64,000 bases of DNA from Solanum dulcamara (Eukaryota > Streptophyta > Magnoliopsida > Solanales > Solanaceae), in contig NC_077243.1 of the NCBI RefSeq assembly GCF_947179165.1, positions 48,438,501 through 48,502,500 of the forward strand, in the 5' to 3' direction. The translations under genes were made by a program, and so were the position numbers. Positions 11,611 to 24,559 of this stretch are shown piece after piece (the first letter of the stretch is position 1; each line of letters opens with the position of its first letter). Below the pieces are notes generated by a model. That model was not told the DNA's origin. It did not search any database and saw nothing but the letters and a program-made list of their open reading frames with translations.

Positions 11611-13032
11611 TCAAAGGTAACTTAATTTGTAATATTTTAGCAAGTCTATGAACTTCACAAAGTACTCCTCTTCTTTCTTCTTCTTAAATTTTTGTGGGAA
11701 TGGAGGAGGAGGTTTTGTTTTTGTTTCTTCGACTGTCTTTGGTTCGCTAGATTCACCTTCTTTCCCAACTTTCTCTTTACCTTTTACCTCTGCCGGCTTA
11801 ATTTTGGGAGTCAATTCAACTAGGAGAAGACTACTGCGAGTGCTTGCGACATTCACCTATTTAGGATTTGGGTCAGTATTATATGGTAAACCCCCTTATT
11901 GGAGATAACTCTGTGCACTTGCCAATTGCCCAAGATATTTTTCTAAATTTTGAGTAGCTAACTGATTTTGACGAACATCTGCAACTAACTTAGCTTGGTC
12001 CGTCATGATTTGTTTCAACATATCCTCTACACTCATGCTTCCTGATTTTCCTGAGCTTTGATTACTTTGACCTTGATTATTGTACCCTTGGTTTTAATTA
12101 TTATACTGTTTTCCACCTCCTTATGGTCTGAATTGGGTCTACCCTTGATGTTGGGTTTGCTTATTTCTACCCCATGAGAAGTTTGGGTTGTTTCTCCAAT
12201 TTGGGTTGTAAGTGTTCTCATAATTCTGGTTACCACCACCCCTAGGTGCATTACTCATGAAATTCACCGATTCAAGATTAACTCCACAGTATTTTGCCAC
12301 ATGTTCACTACTGCCACATATCTCACACCACATGTGTTGTTGTTGAACCATATTCACTGAAGCTTGCTGTTGTACTTTAGCTAAAGTGTTGAAATGCATT
12401 GTCATCATGTTTTGCATTGCTGCAATTTGTGCAGTCAATGTTGTCACTATATCAACTTCCAATATGCCTTCTTTTTTTTGAACCACAAGTCAAGAGTTTC
12501 CTCCATTTCACTCAGGATTTCCCTGAGATATGTGATTAAGCGATGTGTAGAGCTCATCATATGTTTTCTCTAGTGCCTTTCCACCTGCAGAGTCAAAAAG
12601 AATTTTGGTGTATTGTTCCAACCCTTTTATAAAGGTGTGTACCAATACCTCATTAGCTTGATGATGGTGAGAACAATTAATAAGTAGAGATTTATACCTG
12701 TCCCAAGATTGGTAGAAATTTTCTCCAGATTGTTTTTTAAAGCTTAAAATTTCAGCCCTCAACTTCGTTGTCTTCCCCGAAGGGAAGAACCTAATAAGAA
12801 ACTTGCAAGCCAAATCATTCCATGAAGTGATTGAATTTGGTGGTTCTGACTTCAACCACCTCTTAGTTTCCCCCAATAAAGAAAAGGAAAATAATGTTAA
12901 CCTCACATAGTCTGGAGATACCCTATTAGGCATATAAGTGTTGCTAATATCATAGAAGTTCTGGATGTGAAGTTGAGGATCTTCATGAGGCAAACCTGTA
13001 AACTGCACATTAGAGTGCAACAACTGCACCAT
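11611..13032 (-). pseudogene. TE-A1 gag
   Basis: The best piece, 12508-13032 (174 residues), is a retrotransposon gag domain. It has VQFTGLPHEDPQLHIQNF, LTLFSFSLLGETKRWL, WNDLACKFLIRFFP and ENFYQSWDRYKSLL. A second piece (12139-12486) has the zinc knuckle CEICGSSEHVAKYC, which binds element RNA. The C-terminal part at 11611-11856 has the PPPPFPQKFKKKKEEEYFVKF linker region that precedes the protease. Gag forms the particle that packages the RNA. The pieces are in different frames, so the ORF is broken at least twice. Confidence 0.88.
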
Positions 13033-13396
13033 GTTCTGTTTCAGTTCAAATCTTTCTCCAGTTGATGATTTCTAAATGCTGGAGGTGATATTCGCTATGA
13101 GTGGGACTACCACATCACGTACTATCCTGGCTGTCATCTCCACAAGGACCTCTACAGGCACTTCGTTATTATCACCCAGATTTATCTATGGTACGGGATA
13201 TAGAGCAGCTACTATCCTTCTTTGCTGATGCAGAAATACTTCAGGCTCAACTAGCGACTCTACAATGTTCCCACTTCTTTCAAGTATGCCTTTTTGAGTT
13301 CTCCTGCCAAAAATAACAGCTAAGATCAAGTTGTTAACACAAACTCAACTAATAAAGAAACTTCGCACAAAAAAACTATTGCCAAATTAAAAAATT

Positions 13397-13414
13397 TCCT
13401 CGATAACGAAACCA
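13397..13414 (-). other. TE-A1 primer-binding site
   Basis: On the minus strand this reads TGGTTTCGTTATCGAGGA, a mutated form of the Athila/Tat site TGGCGCCGTTGCCGGGGA (tRNA-Asp type as remembered). It is separated by six bases from the 5' LTR. The same six-base gap is seen in TE-A2. Confidence 0.8.
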
Positions 13415-13420
13415 AAAACT

Positions 13421-14780
13421 TGTTTCATCCAAATGCACACGCAAGTGTACGTGGTCTCAAAAGTAATATAGTGACCCTTTTTAAGAGCTGAATATCAAAT
13501 CCACAGAGAAATACAATTAGGCGTTAGTTAGCTTTTCAATGAATCAAATTATTCATGTCTGTTTTCAAAGAGTTGAGTTCATTTATATCTATAAACTAAT
13601 TATACCAAAAACGATATGAGAAACTAATTTAACGATATTAGAGAAATTTTATCAATTTAAAGAAGAGTCCCTAGGTTGTAGCACTCATAGGTTTCTAGTC
13701 TAAAATCCTTTCTTTGGTATCCAATGGGTTATTCGATTACTGATTTATAAGGTTGATTTTACAATTATGATCTTCAGACCTCTAATTACTCTTGTTGACA
13801 ATTTAACTACATTGTTGAGCGGGGATAAGCATAAACCAACAAAAATGCATAGATCTAATCATCATGTTTAGTAACCAAACATGGTGTATAGATATGTGTA
13901 ACGGTCATTCTATATACGAATTATTCTAGACAATTCTAGGACAAACATGCTCCTTATATTCTAGTGTTTTATCCCTTTTCCGTCTTCCAAGTCCAGGTTG
14001 ACAACAAATTTGGTCTAATGGTGATCAAACATTAAAACAATAAAAACAGGAATATAAGAGCAATCACATACAAAACCCATTTTCAACCAAAGAAAACAAG
14101 ATTTAAACCTTCATCTTGTGGGTACAACCCAAGAACAAGGGGATTTAACCACTTATAGTGTGTAAAATATTTACATAAATTATTAATAACATAAAAAATT
14201 GAATTCAAAATAAAAGTAAAGAAGAAAATATCTCCAAAAGTAGCTCTTCCTTCATCATCTTCAACTCTAAATCGGACAATCTGATTTACTTTTTAATAAA
14301 ATATGTAAATGTGCTATTTATAACACCAAAAATGCAGAATTAAAGTAGGCGCACTGAAGTCCGCAACATGGATTTGGTTCAGTTCAGTGCAATTTTTCAT
14401 TTGCTGTGTCGACATGAATTTGTGCTATACAGAACCAAGTCTGCGACACAGACCTGACACGCACCACACTATTTCGTCGAATAAATTCCAAGTTTTAGAA
14501 TTTAATCTCAAAAGCCAAGTGTGCGACGCGGACATACTTTCTTATAGTGTATTTTCTTCACATTGTATTCTCAACTTCTCCTTTGAGCTCCACTTTCTAT
14601 CCGATCATGTTTTGATGTTCATTCTTTCCTAATCAGCCCTGAAAGTATCTAATCATATTGGTTTGTTACAATAATACTAAAATGGAACAATATGAACTAA
14701 ATTCTAGGAATTTTCTCTCAACTTGACTAATAATTTATAGGTTTTATTTGTTATTGGGCACATAAATGTATCCAAGATCA
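13421..14780 (-). repeat. TE-A1 5' LTR
   Basis: 1360 bp, the partner of 2535-3899. It would hold the promoter for the element RNA. Palindromes of the GTCCGC type are degraded here (14355-14470). The right copy of the target duplication, CATAA, follows at 14781-14785. Confidence 0.93.
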
Positions 14781-14785
14781 CATAA

Positions 14786-16344
14786 CCCTAATGGCATACA
14801 CTTGAAGGCATAAAGGTAAATGGAGGTGGTCTTCTCCTAATCCTCTAGAGCAATCACAATCTAATTGTATCCCAAATAGCCATCCAGAAAACAATAATAC
14901 TCTTGCCCTGCCAATCTGTCTAACATCTGATCATTAAATGAGACTGAATATTGATTTTTGCGAGTTGCCTCATTCAGCTTCCTGTAGTCCATGTAAATAC
15001 GCCAGCCTATGACTATCCTTATCGGTATCAATAGTTACCACAGTGATGCCACCCTTCTTGGATACATATTGTACTGGACTAACCCATTTGCTTTCAGAGA
15101 TAAGGTACACAATACCTACATCTAGCCACTTGATCACCTCTTTGCAGATAATATCTTTCATTACCGAATTAAGCCGATGTTGGTGTTACACACTCGGCTT
15201 GTGACCTTCCTCCATATATATTTTATGGATGCATAATGCAGGGCTAATACCATGTATGTATGACATTTTCCATCCAATAACCTTCTTCCACCTCCTCAAC
15301 ATGGTCAAAGTATCCTTAGCCTGCACTTCAGACAATGCCGCTGAAAGAATTATAGGTAAAGTATCATTCTCAACTAGAAAAGCATACCTCAAGTGGGAAG
15401 GAAGGGATTTTAACTCTAGCTTTGGTGATTCTTCAATTAATGGCTTGGGTGGAGGGCCCAACACCCTGTTCAATGGCTCTACAATATTTCTCTAAAAGTT
15501 TATATTTGCTATATCCAGAATCTGCAACAACTCATTGTTTTTTGCATCCCCATAAAATTCCTGGCCCACAACCACTCTCTTAGGAGGGTCTTTTGATTTG
15601 GTGTACTTAGCTTCCCCTTTCTCATTAATAACTGTGATCGTTGATAGCTCTTCATAAATATCAGGCAGCTTCATTGCCTTGTACACATCAAATACCTCTA
15701 CTTTATCATGAGTCCTCATTGTCAGCCGTCCTACTGTAATATCAATCAAAGCTCCTCCAATGGACAAAAAGGTACATCCCAAAATAAATGGAATTTCCGG
15801 ATCAAGCTCAAAATCTAGGATTACAAAGTCCATGGAAAAGATGAGAGATCCCACTTAGACTAGTACATCATCTATAATCCCATTTGTCCTAGCCACAGAG
15901 CGGTCTGGAAGTTGCAATAATATGGTGGTCGGCTTTGGATTCCCCAAACCCAGCTTCTTAACATAGATGTTGGTATCAGGTTTATGCTGGATACCAAGTC
16001 ATATAACCCCTAACATTTATACATCTCCCAATTGTGATTTGCAATCTAAAGCTCCCTCTATCTTTCTTCCTGGCCATCAATTTGTTTTGAATCATGGAAC
16101 TGGACTCTTTAGGAAGTGCCATTATTTTATACTTTATCAGCATGCTCTTATTAGCAACAATATCCTTCACATACTTAACATCCTTAGGAATGCCCTGAAA
16201 CACATCAATGAGAGGCATATTAACCTATACCTGCATAAGGACTTCAATAAACTTACCAAAACATTCGTCCTCCTTCTGCTTTATGAATTTCTACAGGAAT
16301 GGTTGAGGTGGTTTAGCCCAGATCTGCTTATTAGTTCCTGGTGA
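14786..16344 (-). pseudogene. TE-A2 protease and reverse transcriptase, 5' half of pol
   Basis: The reverse transcriptase start lies at 14786-15473 (KEVIKWLDVGIVYLISESKWVSPV at 14970-15161; a SHLRYAFLVENDTLPIILSAAL block in 15186-15473). The protease end and linker are at 15492-15854 (FDVILDFELDP-like, ILGCTFLSIGGALIDITVG). Upstream protease sequence follows at 15982-16218 in another frame. The gene continues at 2529 on the far side of TE-A1. Frameshifts and stops are present throughout. Confidence 0.85.
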
Positions 16345-17690
16345 ACTTTACCCAGCTTCACTATTTACCTTCTTTTTAGCCTTATCTCCATCCGCTGCAT
16401 TTTTGTAGCTAACTCCTCTAATTGACGACCACTATGGGTATCGATGGTGTTCACCTACTTTGGATTTAGGTCAATATTACCTAACAAACCCCCCTGTGGG
16501 TAGAATTTCTAAGCTCTAGCAAACTGCCCAAACTTCTTCTCCAAGTTTTGTGTAGCCAATGATTATTGCGAACATCTGCAACCAACTTAGCCTGATCTGT
16601 CATGATTTGCTTAGTCAACATATCTTCTACACTCATACTGCCCTACTTTCCACCTTGCTGGTTTGACTGGCTCTATTGCTGATACGGCTGTCTACTACTC
16701 TATGGCCTAAATTGATTCTACCCCTGGGTTTGAGCATGATTACCACCCCACGAGAGGTTAGGATGGTTTCTCTAACTAGGATTATCGATGTTTCCATAAT
16801 TTTGGTTCCCTCCGCTTCTTTAAGCTTCCTAATGAAATTTATAGACTTCGAATTTGCACCATAGTATTCTGAAGCATGCTCACCACTGCCGCACACTTCG
16901 CACCACAGTTATTGATGTACCATATTAATTGGAGCCTGTTACTTCCATAAATCTAAGTTGTTGAACTGGGTGGTTATCATGTTGTGCATGGCTGCTATTT
17001 GAGCAGTCAAAGTAGTGACTGTATCAACTTCAAGTACGCCGGCTATTTTCTACACCACTGGTCTGGCACTTCCTCTATTCCATTTAGGATTCCCTTGTGA
17101 AATATGATATAACAGTGTGAAAAATTCTGCATAAGTATTCTCTAATGCCTGTCCACCCGCAACTGAATCAAAAAAAATCTTAGTATTAGGTTCCAAGCCC
17201 TCAATTAAGGTATGTACCAACACTTTATTAGTTTTGTGATGATGTGGGTATCTTATCAATAAGGACTTGAACCTATCCCAAGCCTAGTATAAGTTCTCTC
17301 CTCCCTTCTATTTAAAACTCAGAATCTCACTTCGTAACTTAGTTGTCTTTTCCGAAGAGAAAATGCTTATCAAGAACTTCCACACGAGATCATCCTATGA
17401 GGTGATAGAATTAGCTAGTTCCAACTTCAACCACCGCTTTAATTCTGCAGTAGAGAGAAAGGAAACAAGGTGAGCCTCATGTAGTCAAGAGAAACCTTAG
17501 TAGGCATATAAGTGTCACTGATCTCCAAAAATTTCTTAATATGCATTTAGGGATCTTCTTGAGGTAAATGGGCGAACTACCTATTAGTGTGCAAAACCTA
17601 CACCATATTCTGCTTCAGCTCAAATCTACCCCCAACTTTCAATTGCGACATCTCTAACTGTCATAGGTTCCATTTTCTCAAGGACCTCTC
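16345..17690 (-). pseudogene. TE-A2 gag
   Basis: Broken gag frames parallel to TE-A1. A zinc-knuckle remnant lies at 16633-16896 (MCGSGEHASEYYGA, with the last C of the knuckle changed to Y). A gag-domain end lies at 17050-17259 (HHHKTNKVLVHTLIEGLEPNTKIFFDS). The remaining gag body to about 17690 is recognisable only by nucleotide similarity to 12508-13032. Confidence 0.8.
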
Positions 17691-17907
17691 ATTCATGATC
17701 GACTTGAGGCACAAGATACGTAGAGCCGCTTGTCTCCATTATTGATGGAAAAATTATTCTGGCTCTGCCAGTGGCTCTAAAATTTCCCTATCTCTTTCTA
17801 GTGCAATGACAAAAGAGACCTGTAAGAAACAGAATCTAAGATCAAGTTGTCAATACTTGTACAAATAATCCAGATACTTGAAAATAAAATATTCGATGAT
17901 TTTAAAG

Positions 17908-17925
17908 TCAGGGTAATGGTACCAA
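17908..17925 (-). other. TE-A2 primer-binding site
   Basis: On the minus strand this reads TGGTACCATTACCCTGAC, a decayed TGGCGCCGTTGCCGGGGA. It sits six bases from the LTR, as in TE-A1. Confidence 0.65.
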
Positions 17926-17931
17926 AAACTT

Positions 17932-19263
17932 GTTGCTCCTAATAGCATATGCAAGTGTACGTGGTCAACTAAGTTATATAGTGGCTCTTACGAGCCAGAT
18001 TATCAAACCCAATGGACTTTAATTTAGAAGATGATTAAATTTCAATGTACTTTAAGTAAATGCACGTGTGTGAAAGAAAGTTTGAATGGATTCTTAAACT
18101 AACAGTTTACCAAAATTAAATTAACTAACTAACTAACTATTGATTCAATTTCGAAAAGAGTTTGTCACAGACTTGGGGTCAATTCCAAGGCTGCAACTTA
18201 GCATGAGCTTAAGTCTAATATTGTTTAGTTTAAAATCTGATGAGTTATTAAGTTATTGATTTGCAAGGTTAATTATACGTCATGGTGTCCCAACCTCTAA
18301 TTGCCTACCACAATTGATAGTCTAACTACATCATTGAGCGGGGATAGACATGAACCAACTATGGAGCATTAAGCTATCTTCTTGTTTCATAACCAAATGC
18401 AATATACTAGGTATATCCCTATCCTAGATACGAAACACTCTAAGTTTTAACCTAGAATGAACACGTTTCTTGCATTCCTTGTTCTATCCTTCAATTCCTC
18501 TCCCGAGTTCAAGAATGGACAAGAAATGTATTCTAATGGTGATCAGACATTAAAATAATAAAAGTAAGAGTACAAAAATAACTTATATGATAAAACTATC
18601 TTCATCCGAAGAAATCAATATTCAAACCATAAATCATAGCCACAACCCTAGAATAAGGGAATTTAGCTACTCATAATTCGATTCACGCTAACGGGTAGTT
18701 ATTTAATCATCAAGAATTCAAAATATAAAAAAGAAAGATGAACCCTAGTTTTCTTTAAAATAAAGTCGCCCAGGTCATTTTCCATAAAATAGAAGTCGAA
18801 TAATGTCTTAAAATAATAAAAAGCCGAGTTTTTATACAGTTGGAAAATTCGGCCAAAATTGGTACTCCAGGTTATCGATGCGGACATATTCAATGACTTC
18901 AGGTATGGAAAATTCTTCTTCTCCGCGATGCTACTCCATCGCGTACTTCACTATCTAAAATTTTTGCGTGGCCAATTTTAAGTTCCAAGGTTTGCGACAT
19001 GGATGTGCTCTAGTTTAGTGCATGTCTCAACTAAATATTCCATTATTAGCCATTTCAACTCTTGCTTTGCCTCACTTTCCATTTCCCCCTTTTTTACATT
19101 CATTTTAGCACATTTTCCACCCTGAAAACACTTAATCATGTTGGTTAGCTAAAAATGCATAATTAAGCCAAAAATACTAACAATAATATGGGATTTGCTC
19201 TCGAACTTAGCTAGAAAAATAGGTTAAACTTGGCTATTGGGCGCCTAAATACACCAAAGATCA
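17932..19263 (-). repeat. TE-A2 5' LTR
   Basis: 1332 bp, a diverged relative of the TE-A1 LTRs. It shares the 'gcaagtgtacgtggtc' start and the terminal 'ccaaagatca'. It carries GCGATGCGGAC-type palindrome pieces at 18870-19020. The sequence after it (19264 on) is the interior of a TE-C LTR, so TE-A2 was inserted there. The matching 3' LTR would lie left of the window start or was lost. Confidence 0.85.
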
Positions 19264-19604
19264 CTTTACTTCTTGGAGAGTTTATTTAACTGGCAACCAT
19301 CACTATGAGCCTCAAGATGTTACAACATTCTACCCACACTTCTAGAGCCATCCTATCCCTTGCCAGGGTATAGGACAATAACTCAACTATGGATCCATCT
19401 AAAAAGTCCTCTATTGGGACTATGAGAAGTCGCCCGAATGAATAGTGTAATACAATATACGCTGGTGACGTAGGTTATGGAGTTGGAGTTATCTAAATTC
19501 TACCCAAATCGGTGCTCAATATTACTCCCAAAAATAACTTTACTCTATAACTTATTTGAGTGTATTTACTCAATTAACCCATTTAGTCTCTTTTGGACTT
19601 ATCT

Positions 19605-22600
19605 TCTAATGACCCTCAAGGTTTTTTTTGGAATTTTTGTAAAATGACCATTTTATCCCTCCCTTTAGTTTTCTTAAGTCGTTTCTGATTAGTACCAGGT
19701 GTTGATTTTTAGAAAATCCTATGAAAAGTTAAGTCTTTAGAAATTTTGAGTTTTCATAAGCTTTAAGTATTAAAAAGTGGTATTTGGGGTCAATCGAAGC
19801 TACAGGTCTTGGAATGGAATTCCGTTGATTCCAAAGCTCCAAAATATTGAGATTGTCTTAGGAGACTTTACGAAATTAGTTTTGTAGTTGTAAAGAAGAT
19901 TTGAGGCCATGAGTTGAGAATTTGAGAAATTTTAAGCCAAGGTTTGACTTTGGTCAACTTTTGAATTTCCTTGCTCGAAATGGAATTCCGACGACTCCGT
20001 TGGGTTCAAGAGATGATTTTTGATCTAGAAGAACTGTTGGTTGAATTGTTAGAGGTCCCGAGCCCATTTTGGTATTTTGAAGGCCTAAGTTGGTTTAGTT
20101 GCGACTTTTCGAGTTTCGAGTAAAGAAGACCTCAAATTTGAATTCTGATGGTTTCATCAGCTACAAAATGGTTAAATTAGGCTAGTAGCATTATTGGCAT
20201 GACTATCAAGGCAATCAATACGAGTTTGGGTCCATTTAGCGTTTTTGACTTTGAAAGTTAGCCTATGATTGACTTTGATCAATATGCTTGAAAAATGTAC
20301 TCGGATGAAAATTCTGACAACGCGGTTAGTTCCGTAATATCAATTTTGGTCTGGAATGACCATTCCTTTGCTTTCTGAGTCTTCCGGTCTAATCTCGAGG
20401 CCCGTTGTGAAATGTGGCTTAAAATGGTACTTGGATGTGAGACCCACTTTTTTTTAGTAAATGATCTCGTATGAGAATTTTGAATGCGCCATTGAGTCCA
20501 GAACATTGAATTTAGTAGGGTAGCATATCTGATTTATTTTTATCAAATTCTGAACGAATTTCGAGCACCCCATCGGAGATTTTGGATTTTTCCAAAATCT
20601 GCAGCAGCAGCACAGCAGCAAGGCCCTTTTTTTAGGGTTTGGTCTAAACTTTAAAACCCCATAACTTGAGTTGTATAGCTCCAAATTGGGTGATTCAAAA
20701 GGAAAACTTGTGAGATTTTTTGGGAGAACATATTGGAGAGCTTGAAAACTGATTTGGAGCATTCGATTTAGGTAAATATCTTGATTTTATTTGCAGCAGT
20801 ATCTATTTTCGGAATGATTTTTTGAAGAACTTTGAGAAGTTATTTCTTGGCCTATATAAATCCAATTTTGGTAATTCAAGGGTCTAAATTGAAGAGAATT
20901 TTGTGAGGAATCTCGTTGTAAGTTAGAAACGCGAGGAGAAGTTTCATTTGAGGTAAAAATGTGTGTTTCATTACTAATTTAGTCTTTTTCGGAATGAAAT
21001 TTTGTGGAAATTTAGAAGAGTGTATCTTGGTCAATATAACTCCATTTTGAATGATTCTTGAGGCTAGATTGTGAGGTTTTTTTGCAAGGAACGTTATGGT
21101 ATAATTTGTTTTGATTGAGAGATTTTCGTTTTTGAGAAATCGATGCGTAAAAAGGCTGTCTTATTTGTTTTCTTAGTTTAAAAATATGGGAAATGATTGT
21201 TTGATCGTCTTGCGTTATTTTTCCACCCCAAATTGTGTTATAAATCTGAATTGTGAGCTTGGGGTGACGTTTCGAACCTATTTTAGGGGTCAAATTCAGA
21301 ATTTTGTATGCGAGTCCCACAATTCTTGTTTTAGACCTAAAATTGGTCCATCTCCAAAAATTATAAATTAGTGTCTAAATGACCGTATCGACGTAGTTGT
21401 TTTTGACAGCATGGCAGCGTTCCAAGGTCGTTCGAAAGGAAAAAGCCCAGCACAATAATTTAAAGCTCGCGTGTTTAGCCTACAGATAGGCTATGGTTTA
21501 CCTTTCTTTAGATTGAGATGGAATGTGTGAAAGCATGTTGAAATAGTTGGAATTTTTGTTGGTTAGTTTAATTGTATATCTCAGGTGTTAGAATTCATGC
21601 TTTAGGCTTGTTATTGGATTTTTCGGGTATTTAGAAATATGTGTATCTTATCATTATTTGTTAGTATTATAATGAGGTTTGAATGAGCATGTTGTTGATA
21701 CTGTGGAGTATGTTGGCCTTAGTATAGGATGTACACTTGATTTAGATACTCCGGCGTCGCTCTAGTGGATTTAGATCCTTGTAGAATAGTGTAGCGGGCT
21801 AGTGCCTCGTAGTTTAGCCTTAGCTAGGCGTCGCTCTTAAAAATATCCTAATCCATAACTAGGTATAATCATAAATTTCGTGATACATTGGCAATAATAG
21901 ATTTCATTATCATTGACTTTGGTTCCGGTTCAAGTTTTGACGGTATATCAGTTGACTCATTAGGGAAAAGATTTTTGGTACTATTGTATTCTAGTTGGGA
22001 AGGAGAATATTTGGCATCATGGGGTAAATTATTTGTGAGCATCTGGGTATCCAGTCCCGGCCTCCGTTCTGAATTATCGGAAAGTATCCGGGTACCCAGC
22101 CCAGGCCTCTGCCGGCTTGCTAGGATGACGAGTATTTGGGTACCCAGTCCTGGCCTCGATCATATTGATGTTTTACGGTGAGTATCCGGGTACCCAGTCC
22201 CGACCTCGCTTGTACCGATGTATTATGGCAAGCATTCAGGTACTCAGTCTCGGCCTTGGCCACTTTGAACATTTGGGCGAGTATATAGGTCCCAGTCTTG
22301 GCCTCGACCCCTAAGGCACCCCTTGTTCGTTGTCTCTTGTAGATTTTAGGCTTTGGAAATGATACAGTTCTTCGATTCCTGACATCGCAAAGTTTTGGTT
22401 CCCAGCCTTGGTAGTTTTAGCTATTCTGTGTACTCGGCAACTTGTGGGGGTTCATTTATTTTTTTAAAATTTAATTTGCGCATGAGTGTCCCGGCTGGGC
22501 TTATGGGGGCCCAGTTGGATATAGTTAGCTGTAGTTCTCATAGATAGTACTCTTTTCCCTTTTGATGCTTATGTTGATTCTTATTTAGGCCTATTCCTCT

Positions 22601-23131
22601 TTTTCATATTGTTTCTACCTTTTCTTCTGCTCAGTCAGCCTATGATGCCTTCGGATACCTGTTGTCTTGGTACTCATGCTACACTTTGCATCTATTTTCA
22701 TAATGCAGGACCGGGCACCAGCTACCGTCATGGATAAATCAAACCTGTTGCAGTCAACTTCGGAGACTAGGGTGAGCACTTGGCATTTTTGGATCATTTC
22801 TGTCTCCTTCAGTATGGATGGCCCATCTTTTGCCTTTTGAGACTAGCCAGTATTTGTATATACTTCCGGTCCACTTTTGGGACTTGTACTCGTCTTTTAT
22901 ATTGTAGCAACTCTGTATTTGTGACTTCTAGGTTTTGGGAGGGATCTTTAGTTGTTTATATCATGTTTTGGTCTACTTCCGCTTATTCTTTCTGCTTATC
23001 TTTATAATTCGTCACTCTTGTTTAGTTTCTGCCCTCAAACCCATTACTTGAAGTTTCAAATTGACGGTTTGGCTTATCTACAGGTGGGTTATAGTATGTG
23101 CCATCATGACATGAGGAATTGGGTCATGACA
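19605..23131 (+). mobile_element. Solo LTR of family E, copy 1
   Basis: A 3527-bp insert flanked by TATCT on both sides (19600-19604 and 23132-23136). It begins TCTAATGACCC (TG changed to TC) and ends GGGTCATGACA. No primer site, purine tract or protein domain is visible, so I call it a solo LTR left by recombination. Its right end aligns to 56450-57302, and the reverse complement of its ends aligns to 30841-32309. Which strand is the element's sense strand is not decided by the sequence. Confidence 0.82.
22035..22300 (+). repeat. Tandem array of about six degenerate ~48-bp units in the family-E LTR
   Basis: Each unit carries a core like 'gagtatccgggtacccagtcccggcctcg' (cores at about 22040, 22085, 22133, 22181, 22230 and 22277). 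Several contain GGTACC. The units differ in length and sequence, so it is an old array. Confidence 0.85.
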
Positions 23132-24427
23132 TATCTCTAACTCAACTTTTCACAACTCATCTCTTCTCTTTAGGATATATAAAATCTTAACTTAATAATG
23201 CAGTTAAAGCACACTTTAACTTCTCAAAAACTTAGATGTTTAAGTGCAATAATACTCAACTCATTTATACTCAAAATGCACATTCTCAAAATAATAATTT
23301 AAAGACTTCTCAAACTTAACTCATGCTCGAACTTTCTCTTTTAAAGATGAAAATATATCATTATTTAAACTTAAACAATGCATAGAACATTTTAATGCAA
23401 AACTCAACTAGGGTTCATTTGAATGCAAACATGAAACCGTAATATTAAAAACTCATCTCATCAAAGTATAACAAAAAAATATGCTAGAACTCAATAAGAA
23501 ATTATATAGATAACTCAAGAATTCACTTTATCGATAATTATACTAAACTCAAAGCTTAACTTGACTGTATGAAGATGTATGGAATGAAGATGAACTTAGT
23601 CCAATGTTATGATAGCCTTACATATCTGGAACGAAGACTATCTAATCGAAATTTGAAGGTCTTGATAGGAATTCTTGAAACCTAGCTTCTCCCTTTCTCC
23701 CCAATCCATGCTCTCAAAATATTCCAAGTAAAAATGAGAGAAAAGATACGTTGGTTATTGATAGTGAACTAATTTTAGTCCCAAAATATATTAGGTTTAA
23801 TTTGTGAAAGAGTAGAAAAATACCTTAATACCCCTTATTAATCCTAGAAAAAGTCGACCACGGGTGTCTTTCCATAAATTGTATAATCCTTCACGGCTCG
23901 TGAAGGTGTCCATGTAAGGTGTTGTTGGTTGGGATCCTTGGAGGTTGGGTCTAAAGGTCCCCTTTACAGCATGTATACCCTTCTACAGGTCGTAGAAGCG
24001 CACCATGGAGGATGCACTAGTGGATTGGACCTTGGGCTCTATGGAACCCTTCTTATGGGTCATGCAAAACCCTACTGGTCATACACTCGATACCTACTAG
24101 AATGTGGCATTCATGTCTACGAAGGACTCTACAGATCATAGAGTTCCTTACGGAACATAGTCTTAGGTTATGGAAGTGACATTGAAGTTTGGGCATTGGG
24201 GACTTTCTACGGATGATCTCTATGGTGCATAGAACATTCTATAGGCCATAAAGGCCATCGTCAAGGACCCTCAACTCAAAATTTTGCCTAAGTATTGAGG
24301 GGGGTATGGCTCGTAGAACACCTCATGGATTGTAGAGTGTGCCCGTGAACCCCTTGTAGTTTTACTTTCTTAGCTTTTCCTCTTAGTTCTCAAACTTGAT
24401 CTAGGCTACATAGTACGGGGTGTTACA

Positions 24428-24446
24428 ATATCTCTTCCTTGAGATC
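24428..24446 (-). other. TE-C polypurine tract
   Basis: On the minus strand it reads CTCAAGGAAGAGATAT directly before the LTR start TGTAACACCCCG. It is preceded by the usual chromovirus 3' sequence around 'gaacgaatgatc'. Confidence 0.8.
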
Positions 24447-24559
24447 ATTCGTTCTTGAATGATGAACAAGCTAGGATTTTATGCAAGGAATGAATAAAAT
24501 GCAAAAAGTCAAAGACTCAAACTCAAACATAACTCACTCAATTACTGAAAACTCAAGAA

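Larger units (their letters stand above)
2535..14780 (-). mobile_element. TE-A1: complete-length Athila-like Ty3/gypsy element
   Basis: A 12,246-bp element on the minus strand. In sense order it has a 5' LTR (13421-14780), primer site (13397-13414), gag, protease, reverse transcriptase, RNase H, integrase, a third ORF (5427-6606), polypurine tract (3900-3911) and 3' LTR (2535-3899). It is flanked by a perfect 5-bp duplication. The sense LTR begins TGATCTTGG and ends ACA. The LTRs differ at roughly 7-10% of positions by eye, so the insertion is old, and every coding part carries stops. It lies inside the reverse transcriptase gene of TE-A2. Confidence 0.93.
19264..24427 (-). repeat. TE-C 3' LTR, interrupted (parts 19264-19604 and 23137-24427)
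   Basis: The two parts align to the TE-C 5' LTR at about 30728-30840 plus 32310-32535, and at about 32536-33800. They end in plus-strand TGTTACA at 24421-24427, that is TGTAACACCCCG in sense. The first roughly 670 bp of the LTR (compare 30061-30728) is cut off by TE-A2. A solo LTR interrupts it at 19605-23131. Between 23900 and 24360 it holds many short imperfect palindromes of the TCTACGGGTCGTAGA type. Confidence 0.85.

Noticed and set aside
22035..22300. Repeat array considered as CRISPR-like
   Set aside because: Units are degenerate and contiguous, without unique spacers of even length; the DNA is a plant LTR.
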